Assembly (NCBI RefSeq): GCF_003228315.1
Contig: NZ_CP029693.1
Location: 1 to 64,000, forward strand
Direction of reading: 5' to 3'
DNA: 64,000 bases
Source of the DNA: Pseudomonas putida
GTDB lineage: Bacteria > Pseudomonadota > Gammaproteobacteria > Pseudomonadales > Pseudomonadaceae
Shown here: positions 1 through 8,393 of the stretch, piece by piece
Numbering within the stretch: position 1 is the first letter of the stretch
Layout of the letters: every line of letters starts with the position of its first letter
Notes under the pieces: model-generated
Databases searched by the model: none
What the model was told of the DNA's origin: nothing
Seen by the model: the letters and a program-made list of their open reading frames with translations, nothing else
Program-made: the position numbers and the translations under genes

Positions 1-89
1 AATGACAATTCTTCAGGCGGGCGCCACCTCAATATGGCGACAGGACGCAGCACTGGTCCCGACCATAGCCCGCATGAGGAAAATAAAAA

Positions 90-608
90 ATGCCGATGCC
101 TACGCCGATCTTCGATCACAAAGAACTGCTGACACTCAACACCAACGAAATGCCGATCTATAAGGATGCGATGGCGCCTTATTTTCCCGGTGTAGACGTA
201 CAGCCTTTGTACCTTGACCCGAACCTGGGCATCTGGACGTTGCGGGTGATTTTCCAGCCGGGCGTGCGCCTGCCTTGCCACTACCACACCGGCCCCGTGC
301 ACCTGTTCACCATGTCCGGTCGCTGGCACTACGTGGAGTACCCGGATCAGCCGCAGACCGCGGGCAGCTACCTCTACGAGCCAGGTGGTTCGATTCATAC
401 CTTCATGGTGCCGGAAGACAACACCGAGCCTACCGACACTTTCATGGTGGTCTACGGCGCCAACATCAACTTCGACCAGGACGGCAACTTCGTTAACGTC
501 ATGGACGCCACCGACATCATGCAAATCATCGAGCGTCTGGTGAAGGAGCGCGGCCTGGAACCGGCCCGTTACATCCGCCCGGGCAACGCCGGCTACACCG
601 TCGGTTGA
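90..608 (+). CDS. Cupin-domain dioxygenase-like protein (2,4'-dihydroxyacetophenone dioxygenase/ChrR-like family)
   Basis: A 172-residue single-domain cupin. The first metal motif is CHYHTGPVH (about residues 68-76) and a second histidine lies in GGSIHTF (about 99-105), so a mononuclear iron or zinc centre is expected. The family includes 2,4'-dihydroxyacetophenone dioxygenase, which cleaves a C-C bond next to a ketone; whether this protein shares that substrate is inference. No signal peptide, so it should be cytoplasmic. The start is supported by GAGGA at 76-80, nine bases before the ATG. It is followed by an SDR and an alcohol dehydrogenase on the same strand with gaps of about 50-60 bases, suggesting a catabolic operon whose promoter lies upstream of the window. 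Confidence 0.75.
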   Translation: MPMPTPIFDHKELLTLNTNEMPIYKDAMAPYFPGVDVQPLYLDPNLGIWTLRVIFQPGVRLPCHYHTGPVHLFTMSGRWHYVEYPDQPQTAGSYLYEPGGSIHTFMVPEDNTEPTDTFMVVYGANINFDQDGNFVNVMDATDIMQIIERLVKERGLEPARYIRPGNAGYTVG

Positions 609-666
609 GCACGCGTGACGGGCGCCGTGGCGTCCGTCCAATCCTTCCTTTTCCGGAGAGTGCTCG

Positions 667-1689
667 ATGAGCCATTCCCTCATGCCGGTCGGCGCTCAGG
701 GGCAGACGCCCGATGTGCCGCGCTCGGTATTCATCACAGGTGCCAGCGGATTCATTGGCCAGGCCCTGGCGCGTCGGTATCGCGCGTTGGGGGCCGAGGT
801 GCGTGGCATGGATCTGCGTGCCGACCCGGCCAATAACGTCGTTGCCGGTGACCTGACCCGTCCGCAGCAGTGGGCACAGCACGCCCAGGGTTGCGAGTTG
901 TTCATCAACACGGCGGCGGTGGTTTCGCTGGCCGCGCCGTGGAAGCAGTACCGCGAAGTGTCGGTGCGCGGTGTGCGGCATTGCCTGGACGTGGCCATCG
1001 CCGGCGGCGCCCGGCGTTTTGTGCAGTTTTCTTCCATCGCCGCATTGGGCTGGGAGTACGCCGAGCAGGCGGACGAGCGCAGTGACGTGGTGATCGGCGA
1101 TCACTATCGCTACGGCGTAGCCAAGGGCGCCAGCGAGCACGTGGTGCTGGCGGCCCATGCCGCGGGCGAGATCGATTGCACCATCGTTCGTCCCGGCGAT
1201 GTCTATGGTCCCGGCTCGCGCGCCTGGCTCAGCGAGCCGTTGAAGATGGCCAAGGCCGGGGCACTGATCCTGCCCAATGCCGGCAAGGGTCGCTGGACGC
1301 CGGTGTACATCGAAGACCTGCTCGATGGCGTGATGCTGGCGGCCGGCTTGCCCCAGGCGAGCGGGCAGATCTTCCACATCAGTGCCAGCGAGTCGGTCAG
1401 TTGCCGCGAGTTCTTCAGCAACCACTGGCGCTGGGCCGGGCGCACTGGTGCGCCGCGCAGCTTGCCGCTGGGGCTGGCGGTGCTGCTGACGCGGGGGATC
1501 TGGAGCATCAATCGCCTGCTCAAGCGTGCCGATGAGGTGACGCCCGACGCCATGTACATGTTCTCGCGCACCGGGGGCATTTCCATCGACAAGGCCCGGC
1601 GCCTGCTGGGTTACGCGCCCAAGGTCAGCCTCGATGAAGGCCTGCGCCGTTCCGAAGCCTGGCTGCGCGAAGTCGGCCAACTGAGCTGA
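667..1689 (+). CDS. NAD(P)-dependent epimerase/3-beta-HSD-like extended SDR
   Basis: A 340-residue extended short-chain dehydrogenase. The Rossmann motif TGASGFIG is at residues 24-31, the active-site serine is in FSSIAAL (121-127), and the YxxxK pair is Y149/K153. The C-terminal half resembles NAD-dependent epimerase/dehydratases and 3-beta-hydroxysteroid dehydrogenases, so it probably oxidises or epimerises a secondary alcohol. The exact substrate cannot be read from the sequence. The first 18 residues are an unstructured extension before the Rossmann fold. It sits between the cupin and the zinc dehydrogenase on the same strand, consistent with consecutive oxidation steps. A GGAG ribosome binding site precedes the ATG. 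Confidence 0.8.
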   Translation: MSHSLMPVGAQGQTPDVPRSVFITGASGFIGQALARRYRALGAEVRGMDLRADPANNVVAGDLTRPQQWAQHAQGCELFINTAAVVSLAAPWKQYREVSVRGVRHCLDVAIAGGARRFVQFSSIAALGWEYAEQADERSDVVIGDHYRYGVAKGASEHVVLAAHAAGEIDCTIVRPGDVYGPGSRAWLSEPLKMAKAGALILPNAGKGRWTPVYIEDLLDGVMLAAGLPQASGQIFHISASESVSCREFFSNHWRWAGRTGAPRSLPLGLAVLLTRGIWSINRLLKRADEVTPDAMYMFSRTGGISIDKARRLLGYAPKVSLDEGLRRSEAWLREVGQLS

Positions 1690-1740
1690 GCCCTGCACGC
1701 CGCCGGCTGCCGGCGGCTCAACCTGATACGGAGAAATGCC

Positions 1741-2820
1741 ATGAAAGCGGTTGTCATGCGTGACAAGCAATTGCGGGTAGATTCGATCGCCTCGCCGGAG
1801 CCGGGGCAGGGCGAGGTGCTGGTCAAGACACTGGCCTGCGGGATCTGCGGCTCGGACCTGCACATGTTCCATCACTGCGAGCATGTGCTGGCCAACTTCA
1901 AGCGCGGCCACATCCCGATTGCCTTCGACGACAAGCAGGACGTGGTGTTCGGCCACGAATACTGCGCCGAGATCCTCGACCATGGGCCGGGCAGCGATAA
2001 GAAACTCAAGGTCGGTACGCGGGTGTGTTCACTGCCGTTCGTGATCACCCCGCAACACTTCCACCACATCGGTTTTTCCAACCGTTATCCCGGTGGTTAC
2101 GGCGAGCAGATGGTGCTGGCCGAGCAGATGTTGATGCCGGTGCCGGGGGATCTGCCGGCGGACATCGCGGCGCTGACCGAACCCCTGACCGTGGCGGCCC
2201 ACGCGGTGAACCGCGCTCGCCTGGATGGCAGCGAAGTGCCGGTGGTGATTGGTTGCGGGCCGATTGGCCTGGCGGTGATTGCGATACTGAAATCCCGTGG
2301 CATCGGCCCGGTGGTGGCCTCGGACTTTTCCCCCGGACGCCGTGCACTGGCGGAAAAAATGGGCGCGGACGTGGTGGTCAATCCCGCCGAGCAGTCGCCG
2401 TACCAGTCCTGGTTGCAGGTGGCGGCGCCCGAGGGTTACGACATCAACGGCCCGATGGCGCTGCTTGGGCTGGGCCCGCAACCCAAGCCTTGCGTGGTGT
2501 TCGAGTGCGTGGGCGTTCCGGGGCTGATCCAGCAGGTGATGCAGCATGCCGCGCCGCGCTCGCGCCTGATCGTGGTGGGGGTGTGCATGGAGAGTGACCG
2601 GATCGAGCCGCTGATCGGTATCAGCAAGGAAATGAACGTGCACTTCTCGTTCGGCTATACCGGCGAAGAGTTTGCGCACACGCTGCATGCCCTGGCTGAC
2701 GGCAAGCTGGATGGCGCACCGATGATCACGGGCAAGGTGTCACTGGATGAAGTGGCCGGTGCCTTCGATAGCCTGGCCCAGCCGGATCAGCACGCGAAGA
2801 TCATCATCACTTACCCCTGA
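1741..2820 (+). CDS. Zinc-binding alcohol dehydrogenase (MDR superfamily)
   Basis: A 359-residue medium-chain dehydrogenase/reductase. Catalytic-zinc ligands are visible in CGICGSDLH (C36) and GHEY (H72, E73). The NAD-binding glycine motif GCGPIGLA lies at about residue 172. The four-cysteine structural-zinc lobe of classical alcohol dehydrogenases is absent: the corresponding stretch (about 97-120) has only one cysteine. The role is oxidation of an alcohol or reduction of an aldehyde/ketone with NAD(P); the substrate is unknown. It ends 14 bases before the stop of the convergent AraC gene and completes the cupin-SDR-ADH run. Confidence 0.85.
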   Translation: MKAVVMRDKQLRVDSIASPEPGQGEVLVKTLACGICGSDLHMFHHCEHVLANFKRGHIPIAFDDKQDVVFGHEYCAEILDHGPGSDKKLKVGTRVCSLPFVITPQHFHHIGFSNRYPGGYGEQMVLAEQMLMPVPGDLPADIAALTEPLTVAAHAVNRARLDGSEVPVVIGCGPIGLAVIAILKSRGIGPVVASDFSPGRRALAEKMGADVVVNPAEQSPYQSWLQVAAPEGYDINGPMALLGLGPQPKPCVVFECVGVPGLIQQVMQHAAPRSRLIVVGVCMESDRIEPLIGISKEMNVHFSFGYTGEEFAHTLHALADGKLDGAPMITGKVSLDEVAGAFDSLAQPDQHAKIIITYP

Positions 2821-2834
2821 TGTTGCCCCCCGCA

Positions 2835-3875
2835 TCAAAGTCCTGAGCGCCGGCCAACACTCTGTTGGTCGGCGCGCAGTTGTGTGCGTCGTGCGCGCGG
2901 TGTCACCCCGTACCAGCGCTTGCAGGCGCGGTTGAACGAGCTTTGCTCGGCATAACCGAGCAGGCCGGCGATCTGCGCCATGGGCATCGTCGCTTCGCTC
3001 AGGTACAGCTCGGCCAGTTCCTGGCGCACCTCTTCGACCATGTCCTCGAACACCCGATCGCTTTCCGCCAGGCGTCGCTGCAATGAGCGTTCACGCATGC
3101 CCAGTCGTTCGGCAATCAACGGCAGGGCGCAGCGTTGGGTCGGCAGCAGGCGGCGGATCGAGTCTTCGACCTGGCTGCCAATGTCCAGCGGGTTGCCGGC
3201 ACCGATGCTGCTGATGTAATCCATCATCGTTTCGTGCAACTGATGGTTGTGCTGATCGATGGGCTTGCCCAGGCAATCGGGCATCAGCACCAGTGCGGTG
3301 TGGGCCTGGCCGAAATAGGTCCGGGCACCAAAAAAACGCTGATAGCGACTTTGCGGCAGGCTGGATTCGGTTCGCGACAGCACCGAGTGTGGGCGGAACC
3401 CCGGTCCGTAGAGCATCTGCAACGTCTTGAACATCACCCCCAAAGACAGCTCGATGATCTGCCGTTGGCGCGGTGCCGGACGCAGGCGGCACTCGTAAAT
3501 CAGATAGGGGTGCACCGGGTCGATGTCGGTGTCCAGGTGCACCAGCACGCCGGGGCTGTAGATGTGCAGGAAGCGAATGATCTCGCCCAGCGCCTCACCG
3601 AAATTGCGCGCGCTTTGCGCCACCACCGCCAACGGCCCGAGGATCATGATGCTTTGCCGCTCGGCCAGGCGCAGGCCGAAGTCGATGCATTGCAACTGTT
3701 CGGCGCTCAACTCCAGCAGGTTGATCAGGGCGCGGTACGGCAGGACCGCCGAACCGTTGTCGAGCAGCTTCGGGTCGATGTTCATCTGGCCCAGCAGATC
3801 GTCCGGGTCGCCACCCAGGTCCCTTACGAGTTGCGGGTAGCCGGTCAGGGAAGTGGTTTTTATCAGCTCGGTCAC
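2835..3875 (-). CDS. AraC family transcriptional regulator, OruR/ArgR-like
   Basis: 346 residues. An N-terminal arabinose-binding-like ligand domain (about 20-210) is followed by a C-terminal double helix-turn-helix (about 235-335) with the AraC signature around LLGYAEQSSFNRACKRWYG. Family members usually activate a neighbouring catabolic operon when they bind its substrate or an intermediate. It converges on the alcohol dehydrogenase gene and is divergent from the DUF1302-DUF1329-BNR-RND operon. Direct TGACA repeats lie in that divergent region (separate entry). The ligand is unknown. Confidence 0.88.
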   Translation of the reverse strand: MTELIKTTSLTGYPQLVRDLGGDPDDLLGQMNIDPKLLDNGSAVLPYRALINLLELSAEQLQCIDFGLRLAERQSIMILGPLAVVAQSARNFGEALGEIIRFLHIYSPGVLVHLDTDIDPVHPYLIYECRLRPAPRQRQIIELSLGVMFKTLQMLYGPGFRPHSVLSRTESSLPQSRYQRFFGARTYFGQAHTALVLMPDCLGKPIDQHNHQLHETMMDYISSIGAGNPLDIGSQVEDSIRRLLPTQRCALPLIAERLGMRERSLQRRLAESDRVFEDMVEEVRQELAELYLSEATMPMAQIAGLLGYAEQSSFNRACKRWYGVTPRARRTQLRADQQSVGRRSGL

Positions 3876-3975
3876 GGTGGTGGCTTCCGGTTTCCAGTGT
3901 CGGGTTTCAGGGGCGAGGACATCCTCTGTGTTTTTGCTTCGCGCTAACAGCCCTCAACCACTGAATGGCATCAAA

Positions 3976-4001
3976 TGACAAAAATCTGACATGAACGGAC
4001 A
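3976..4001 (+). promoter_or_regulatory. Candidate AraC-type operator: three TGACA-like direct repeats
   Basis: TGACA occurs at 3976-3980 and 3987-3991, then GGACA at 3997-4001. The half-sites are direct, not inverted, and are spaced 11 and 10 bases apart, one helical turn, as expected for AraC-family activators. The site lies between the AraC gene and the DUF1302 start at 4105. That it binds this regulator is inference. Confidence 0.4.
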
Positions 4002-4104
4002 AATGGTTCCGGGTGACCGCTAGGCATGCTTGTTCAAACAAACAAGAACGCTCACCCAAGGGCCGAACCCGGCTCGCACGGTAAGGGCGATGGCGGAGAT
4101 CTGC

Positions 4105-5979
4105 ATGCACAACAAGAATAAAAGTGTCCGTACGTTCATCAAACCGCTCGCCGTGGCCATTGCCTGCATCACGGCAGGGTCGGTCCAGGCGATGCCGTTC
4201 CAGATGGAAAACGGCTGGGAAGGGGAGTGGAACACCACGCTGTCGGTGGGTTCGCAATGGCGAGCCGAGAGCCAGGACAAGGGGCTTTACAGCGCTGCCA
4301 ACGGCGCGTTGCTGGGCAAGTCCGGTGGCACCGGTGGTTCGGTGGATGCCGGCAACCTCAACTACGACAAGGGTGACCGCGTCTCGACCATCGCCAAGTT
4401 CGTCACCGATCTGTCGCTGCGCAACGGCGACATGGGCGGCCTGGTTCGGGTCAAGGGCTGGTACGACGAAGCGCTGAAGGACGAAGACGTCAATTTCGGC
4501 AGCGCCTCCAACGGCTATCGCAAGAAGCCGCTCAACGACGACGGTTATGCCGACCTGCAGAAATTCAGCGGTGTCTACCTGCTCGATGCCTACGCCTTCA
4601 ACACCTGGTACCTCGATGAAACCCCGGTGCAGGTGCGCCTGGGTCGCCAGGTGGTCAACTGGGGCGAGAGTGCCTACATCCAGGGTATCAACCAGATCAA
4701 CCCGCTGGACGTGCCGGCCCTGCGCCGCCCCGGCACCGAGTTGAAGGAAGCCTTGATCCCGGTGTGGATGGGCTACGTCAACATCGGCCTGCCGGCCGGG
4801 ATTTCCATGGAGGCGTTCTACCAGCTCAAGTACGAAGCCACTGCCATCGAGGGTTGCGGCCACTACTGGTCGGTGACCGAGAGTGCGGTCGGCCAGGACT
4901 TCGGCGATTGCCAGTTGGGCACCTTCCTCGGCGGCACCAATCCGTCGTCGCCGGCCAAGATTGCCGCCGGCGCCTACTTGCCGGAAGTCAAAGGCCAGGA
5001 CCCGCACAACAGCGGACAGTGGGGCGTGGCGTTCCGCTTCCCGCTTGAGGCGCTCGATGGCGAGCTGGGCCTGTACTACCTCAACTATCACTCGCGCACC
5101 CCGTACCTGGGCATGCGCAGCACCGATTCGGCGGCGCTGTCGGAGTTCCCCAACGCCGGTACGCCGGGGGCGGTGGCGCGCAACGCCCAGGGCCAGTTCG
5201 TTGGGCCGAGCTGGGAATACCCGGAAAACATCCGCCTGTACGGCCTGAGCTTCAGCACCACCCTGGGCGGCTGGTCGATTGGTTCGGAACTCAGCTATTC
5301 GCCTAACCAGCCGGCACAGATCAACGGTGCCGACTTGCTCAACGGCGCGCTGGCGGGCGTCGGCCCGGCGGCTGACCTGCTGCAGTCGGTGAAAGTGCAG
5401 AGCTCGGCGTTTACCGCGGGCTGGGATCGCTATGAGAAAACCCAGTTCCAGGTCAACGGCGTCAATGTGTTCCCCAATGTGCTCAAGGCCGAGAACCTGA
5501 CGGTAGTGGCCGAGGTGGGCTTCCAGTGGAACAACATCGGCCAGAGTGACGATGACCGCCGTTACGGTCGCGGCTTCATCTACGGCCTGGGCTCGTCACC
5601 GACGATTCCGGCGGGTGGCGACACCTGTACCAGTCCGGTGGCCAGCCTGCGCAACAGCAGCCCGGCAGGCTGCAAGAACCAGGGCTATGTCACCGACTTC
5701 GCCTGGGGTTATCGCCTGCGCGGCCAGCTCGATTACAACAACTTCCTCGGCACCAGCATCACCGCATCGCCCTATGCCTTCCTCGGCCAGGACGTGGACG
5801 GTGTGTCGATGGACGGCCAGTTCAACGAGGGCCGCGTGACTTCGGCCATCGGCATCACCTTTGATTACAACAAGCAGCACAAGCTCGACTTCAGCTACGT
5901 GAGTTTCGACAACAGCGCCGAATACGACCCGCTGCACGACCGCGATTTCTACGCCGCCAATTACAGCTACAGCTTCTGA
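4105..5979 (+). CDS. DUF1302 family outer-membrane protein
   Basis: 624 residues. The signal peptide runs to about residue 30 (VQA cleavage site), followed by a long glycine- and aromatic-rich, beta-barrel-like sequence ending in an aromatic residue (YSYSF), typical of outer-membrane proteins. DUF1302 genes regularly travel with DUF1329 genes in proteobacterial loci for hydrophobic substrates; their biochemical role is not established. The start at 4105 is preferred over the in-frame TTG at 4030 because GGAG at 4095-4098 is six bases upstream and it gives a clean signal peptide. It is the first gene of an operon with the DUF1329, BNR and RND genes. Confidence 0.85.
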   Translation: MHNKNKSVRTFIKPLAVAIACITAGSVQAMPFQMENGWEGEWNTTLSVGSQWRAESQDKGLYSAANGALLGKSGGTGGSVDAGNLNYDKGDRVSTIAKFVTDLSLRNGDMGGLVRVKGWYDEALKDEDVNFGSASNGYRKKPLNDDGYADLQKFSGVYLLDAYAFNTWYLDETPVQVRLGRQVVNWGESAYIQGINQINPLDVPALRRPGTELKEALIPVWMGYVNIGLPAGISMEAFYQLKYEATAIEGCGHYWSVTESAVGQDFGDCQLGTFLGGTNPSSPAKIAAGAYLPEVKGQDPHNSGQWGVAFRFPLEALDGELGLYYLNYHSRTPYLGMRSTDSAALSEFPNAGTPGAVARNAQGQFVGPSWEYPENIRLYGLSFSTTLGGWSIGSELSYSPNQPAQINGADLLNGALAGVGPAADLLQSVKVQSSAFTAGWDRYEKTQFQVNGVNVFPNVLKAENLTVVAEVGFQWNNIGQSDDDRRYGRGFIYGLGSSPTIPAGGDTCTSPVASLRNSSPAGCKNQGYVTDFAWGYRLRGQLDYNNFLGTSITASPYAFLGQDVDGVSMDGQFNEGRVTSAIGITFDYNKQHKLDFSYVSFDNSAEYDPLHDRDFYAANYSYSF

Positions 5980-6002
5980 CATAACAATAAGAGGTAAGTC
6001 CG

Positions 6003-7358
6003 ATGAACAAGATTGTTCGTGCCGCGCGCCTGAGCGGCATGGCGTCTGCCTTGCTGCTCGCCCTGAGCAGCCAGGCCCACGCCCAGATCACCGCCGACCA
6101 GGCCGCCCGCCTGGGCAAGGACCTGACGCCGCTGGGCGGCGAAATGGCCGGCAACGCCGATGGCTCCATCCCGGCGTACACCGGAGGCCTGGCCCAGCCG
6201 CCGGCCGGCTGGAGCCCGGAGCAGGGTTATGTCGACCCGTTCGCCAGCGAGAAACCGCTGTTCACCATCACCGCCGCCAACCTTGCCCAGTACAAGGACA
6301 AGATCACCCCGGGCATGCAGGCGCTATTGGCCAAGTACCCGAGCTTCTCGATGCCGGTCTATCCGACCCATCGTACCGCCATGGTTCCGGCGGCGATTGC
6401 CGACAAGGTCAAGCAGGAAGCGGTGCACGCTGAACTCAATGGTTTCGGCGTGAGCAACCTGAACGGTTCGACCACGCCGTTCCCGATTCCGAAGAACGGC
6501 CTGGAAGCGATCTGGAACCACAACGTGCGCTACCTCGGCGGTGGCCTGCAGCGCACCTATGCGTCGTTCCCGGTTCGCGGCGGCGGTGACTACTACGCCT
6601 TGCGCATCGAAGAAAACCGCGTGTTCGATTCCAACATGGACAAGCAGTCGGACAACCGCCTGCTCAACTACTCGGCACGTTTCATTTCCCCGGCCACCCT
6701 GGCCGGCACCGTGCAACTGGTGCAGGAACCGATCGACCAGGTCAAGGAAGTGCGTTCGGCGTGGATCTACAACGTCGGCCAGCGCCGCGTGCGTCGCGCA
6801 CCGGACCTGGCCTACGACAACGTCAACGATGGCACCGAAGGCCTGCGGGTGACCGACGACTTCGACGGCTACAACGGCGCGCCGGATCGCTTCGACTGGA
6901 AGCTGATCGGCAAGCGCGAGATGTACGTGCCGTACAACGACTACAAGCTCGGTTCCAAGCAGGCCAAGTACAAGGACATCCTCACCGCCAACACTCCGAA
7001 CCCGGATTTCATGCGCTATGAGCTGCACCGTGTCTGGGTGGTGGAAGGGACCCTGCGCCCGGACGCGAAGCACGTCTATGGCAAGCGCGTGATGTACCTC
7101 GACGAGGACTCCTGGACCGTGCTGGCCAGCGACGCCTACGACACCCGCGGCACCCTGTGGCGCATCGGTGTGCACCCGCTGGTGCAGTTCTACGACGCGC
7201 AAGTGCCGTGGTATCGCGCCAACATCTGGCATGACCTGAGCAACGGTGGCTACTACCTGGCCGGTCTGGCCAACGAGGAAGCGCAGCCGTGGAAGTTCGG
7301 GATCAAGGGGCGTTTCGTCGACTTCCAGCCGGACGCACTGCGACGCATGGGCAAGTGA
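6003..7358 (+). CDS. DUF1329 family exported protein (outer-membrane lipoprotein-sorting-like fold)
   Basis: 451 residues with a signal peptide ending near HAQ (about residue 28). The family resembles LolA/LolB-like lipoprotein-binding folds and is nearly always encoded next to DUF1302. The protein is presumably periplasmic and could carry a hydrophobic ligand between the RND permease and the outer-membrane DUF1302 barrel; this is inference from gene order. It starts 24 bases after the DUF1302 stop, with a GAGG ribosome binding site, so it is almost certainly co-transcribed. Confidence 0.85.
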   Translation: MNKIVRAARLSGMASALLLALSSQAHAQITADQAARLGKDLTPLGGEMAGNADGSIPAYTGGLAQPPAGWSPEQGYVDPFASEKPLFTITAANLAQYKDKITPGMQALLAKYPSFSMPVYPTHRTAMVPAAIADKVKQEAVHAELNGFGVSNLNGSTTPFPIPKNGLEAIWNHNVRYLGGGLQRTYASFPVRGGGDYYALRIEENRVFDSNMDKQSDNRLLNYSARFISPATLAGTVQLVQEPIDQVKEVRSAWIYNVGQRRVRRAPDLAYDNVNDGTEGLRVTDDFDGYNGAPDRFDWKLIGKREMYVPYNDYKLGSKQAKYKDILTANTPNPDFMRYELHRVWVVEGTLRPDAKHVYGKRVMYLDEDSWTVLASDAYDTRGTLWRIGVHPLVQFYDAQVPWYRANIWHDLSNGGYYLAGLANEEAQPWKFGIKGRFVDFQPDALRRMGK

Positions 7359-7430
7359 TCGGCTGACCTGTTCGTTCAACACGCGACGAACTGCCGCCCG
7401 GCAGTTCGTCCGCACACCGGAATCCTTGCT

Positions 7431-8387
7431 ATGTCGTTACGCCACCTGAATTTACTGTCGGGCGTTGGCCTGGGCCTGCTCGCCAGCGCCGTGCACGCCG
7501 AAGCGCCGAGGCTCGACTACCAGATCAGCCCGGATCACGTGTTCCTGCTGAACATCGCCGACAACGGCCAGCACCTGGTCGCCGTGGGCGAGCGCGGCGT
7601 GGTGCTGATCGCCGACGAAAAGGCCCGGGCCTGGAGCACTGTGCGCACTCCGACCACCCGCACCCTGTCCGGCGTGGTTTTCGCCGATGCGCAGGTCGGT
7701 GTGGCCGTCGGCCATGGCGGCACGCTGTTGCGCACCGAGGACGGCGGGCAACACTGGGCGGCGGTCGAGACCGACGCCAACGGCGATTCGTTGCTGGGGG
7801 TCGTGTTGCTGGGTGACGGGCACATGGCGGCCTGGGGCGCGTTCGGCCTGTACCTGTTGTCGAAGGACAACGGTGCGACCTGGGAGCGCATCCCGTTGCT
7901 GGACGGCGATTTCGACCGGCACATTTCCCAGATCATCCGCCTGGCCAACGGCGACAGCCTGCTGGTGGGCGAGAGCGGCACCCTGGCCAAATCCAGCGAT
8001 CACGGCGAGACCTGGCAGGCTTTGAACAGCCCTTACGCCGGCAGCCTGTTCGGTGCCTTGCAGATCAGCAACGGCGATCTGCTGATCTACGGCATGCGCG
8101 GCAACCTGTGGCTGTCCAGCGATGGCGGGCAAACCTGGACCCAGCGCGACAGCGCCACCACCTTCGCCTTCAACGGCGCCATCGAGCTGAAAACCGGGCG
8201 CATCCTGGTGTTTGGCAACAGCGGTCTGCTGCTGGCCAGCGACGATCAGGGGCGCAGCTTCAAGCCATTGCCTTCCACCCATAAAAGCCTGGCCAAGGCC
8301 CTGCAACTGGACGACGGACAACTGCTCACGGTCGGCGACCGGGGCGTCGCGTCGCTCGATGCAAACCTGACCGAGCGAAAGGAATAA
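7431..8387 (+). CDS. YCF48/BNR-repeat periplasmic beta-propeller protein
   Basis: 318 residues with a signal peptide (cleavage near VHA, about 24). Repeated units with the Asp-box pattern S-x-D-x-G-x-T-W are visible (SKDNGATW, SSDHGETW, SSDGGQTW, SDDQGRSF), consistent with a BNR/YCF48-like beta-propeller. In cyanobacteria and plants YCF48 helps assemble photosystem II. In heterotrophs this group is found beside MMPL/RND permeases and probably works as a periplasmic accessory. It ends six bases before the RND gene, which indicates translational coupling. Confidence 0.8.
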   Translation: MSLRHLNLLSGVGLGLLASAVHAEAPRLDYQISPDHVFLLNIADNGQHLVAVGERGVVLIADEKARAWSTVRTPTTRTLSGVVFADAQVGVAVGHGGTLLRTEDGGQHWAAVETDANGDSLLGVVLLGDGHMAAWGAFGLYLLSKDNGATWERIPLLDGDFDRHISQIIRLANGDSLLVGESGTLAKSSDHGETWQALNSPYAGSLFGALQISNGDLLIYGMRGNLWLSSDGGQTWTQRDSATTFAFNGAIELKTGRILVFGNSGLLLASDDQGRSFKPLPSTHKSLAKALQLDDGQLLTVGDRGVASLDANLTERKE

Positions 8388-8393
8388 GCGTCC

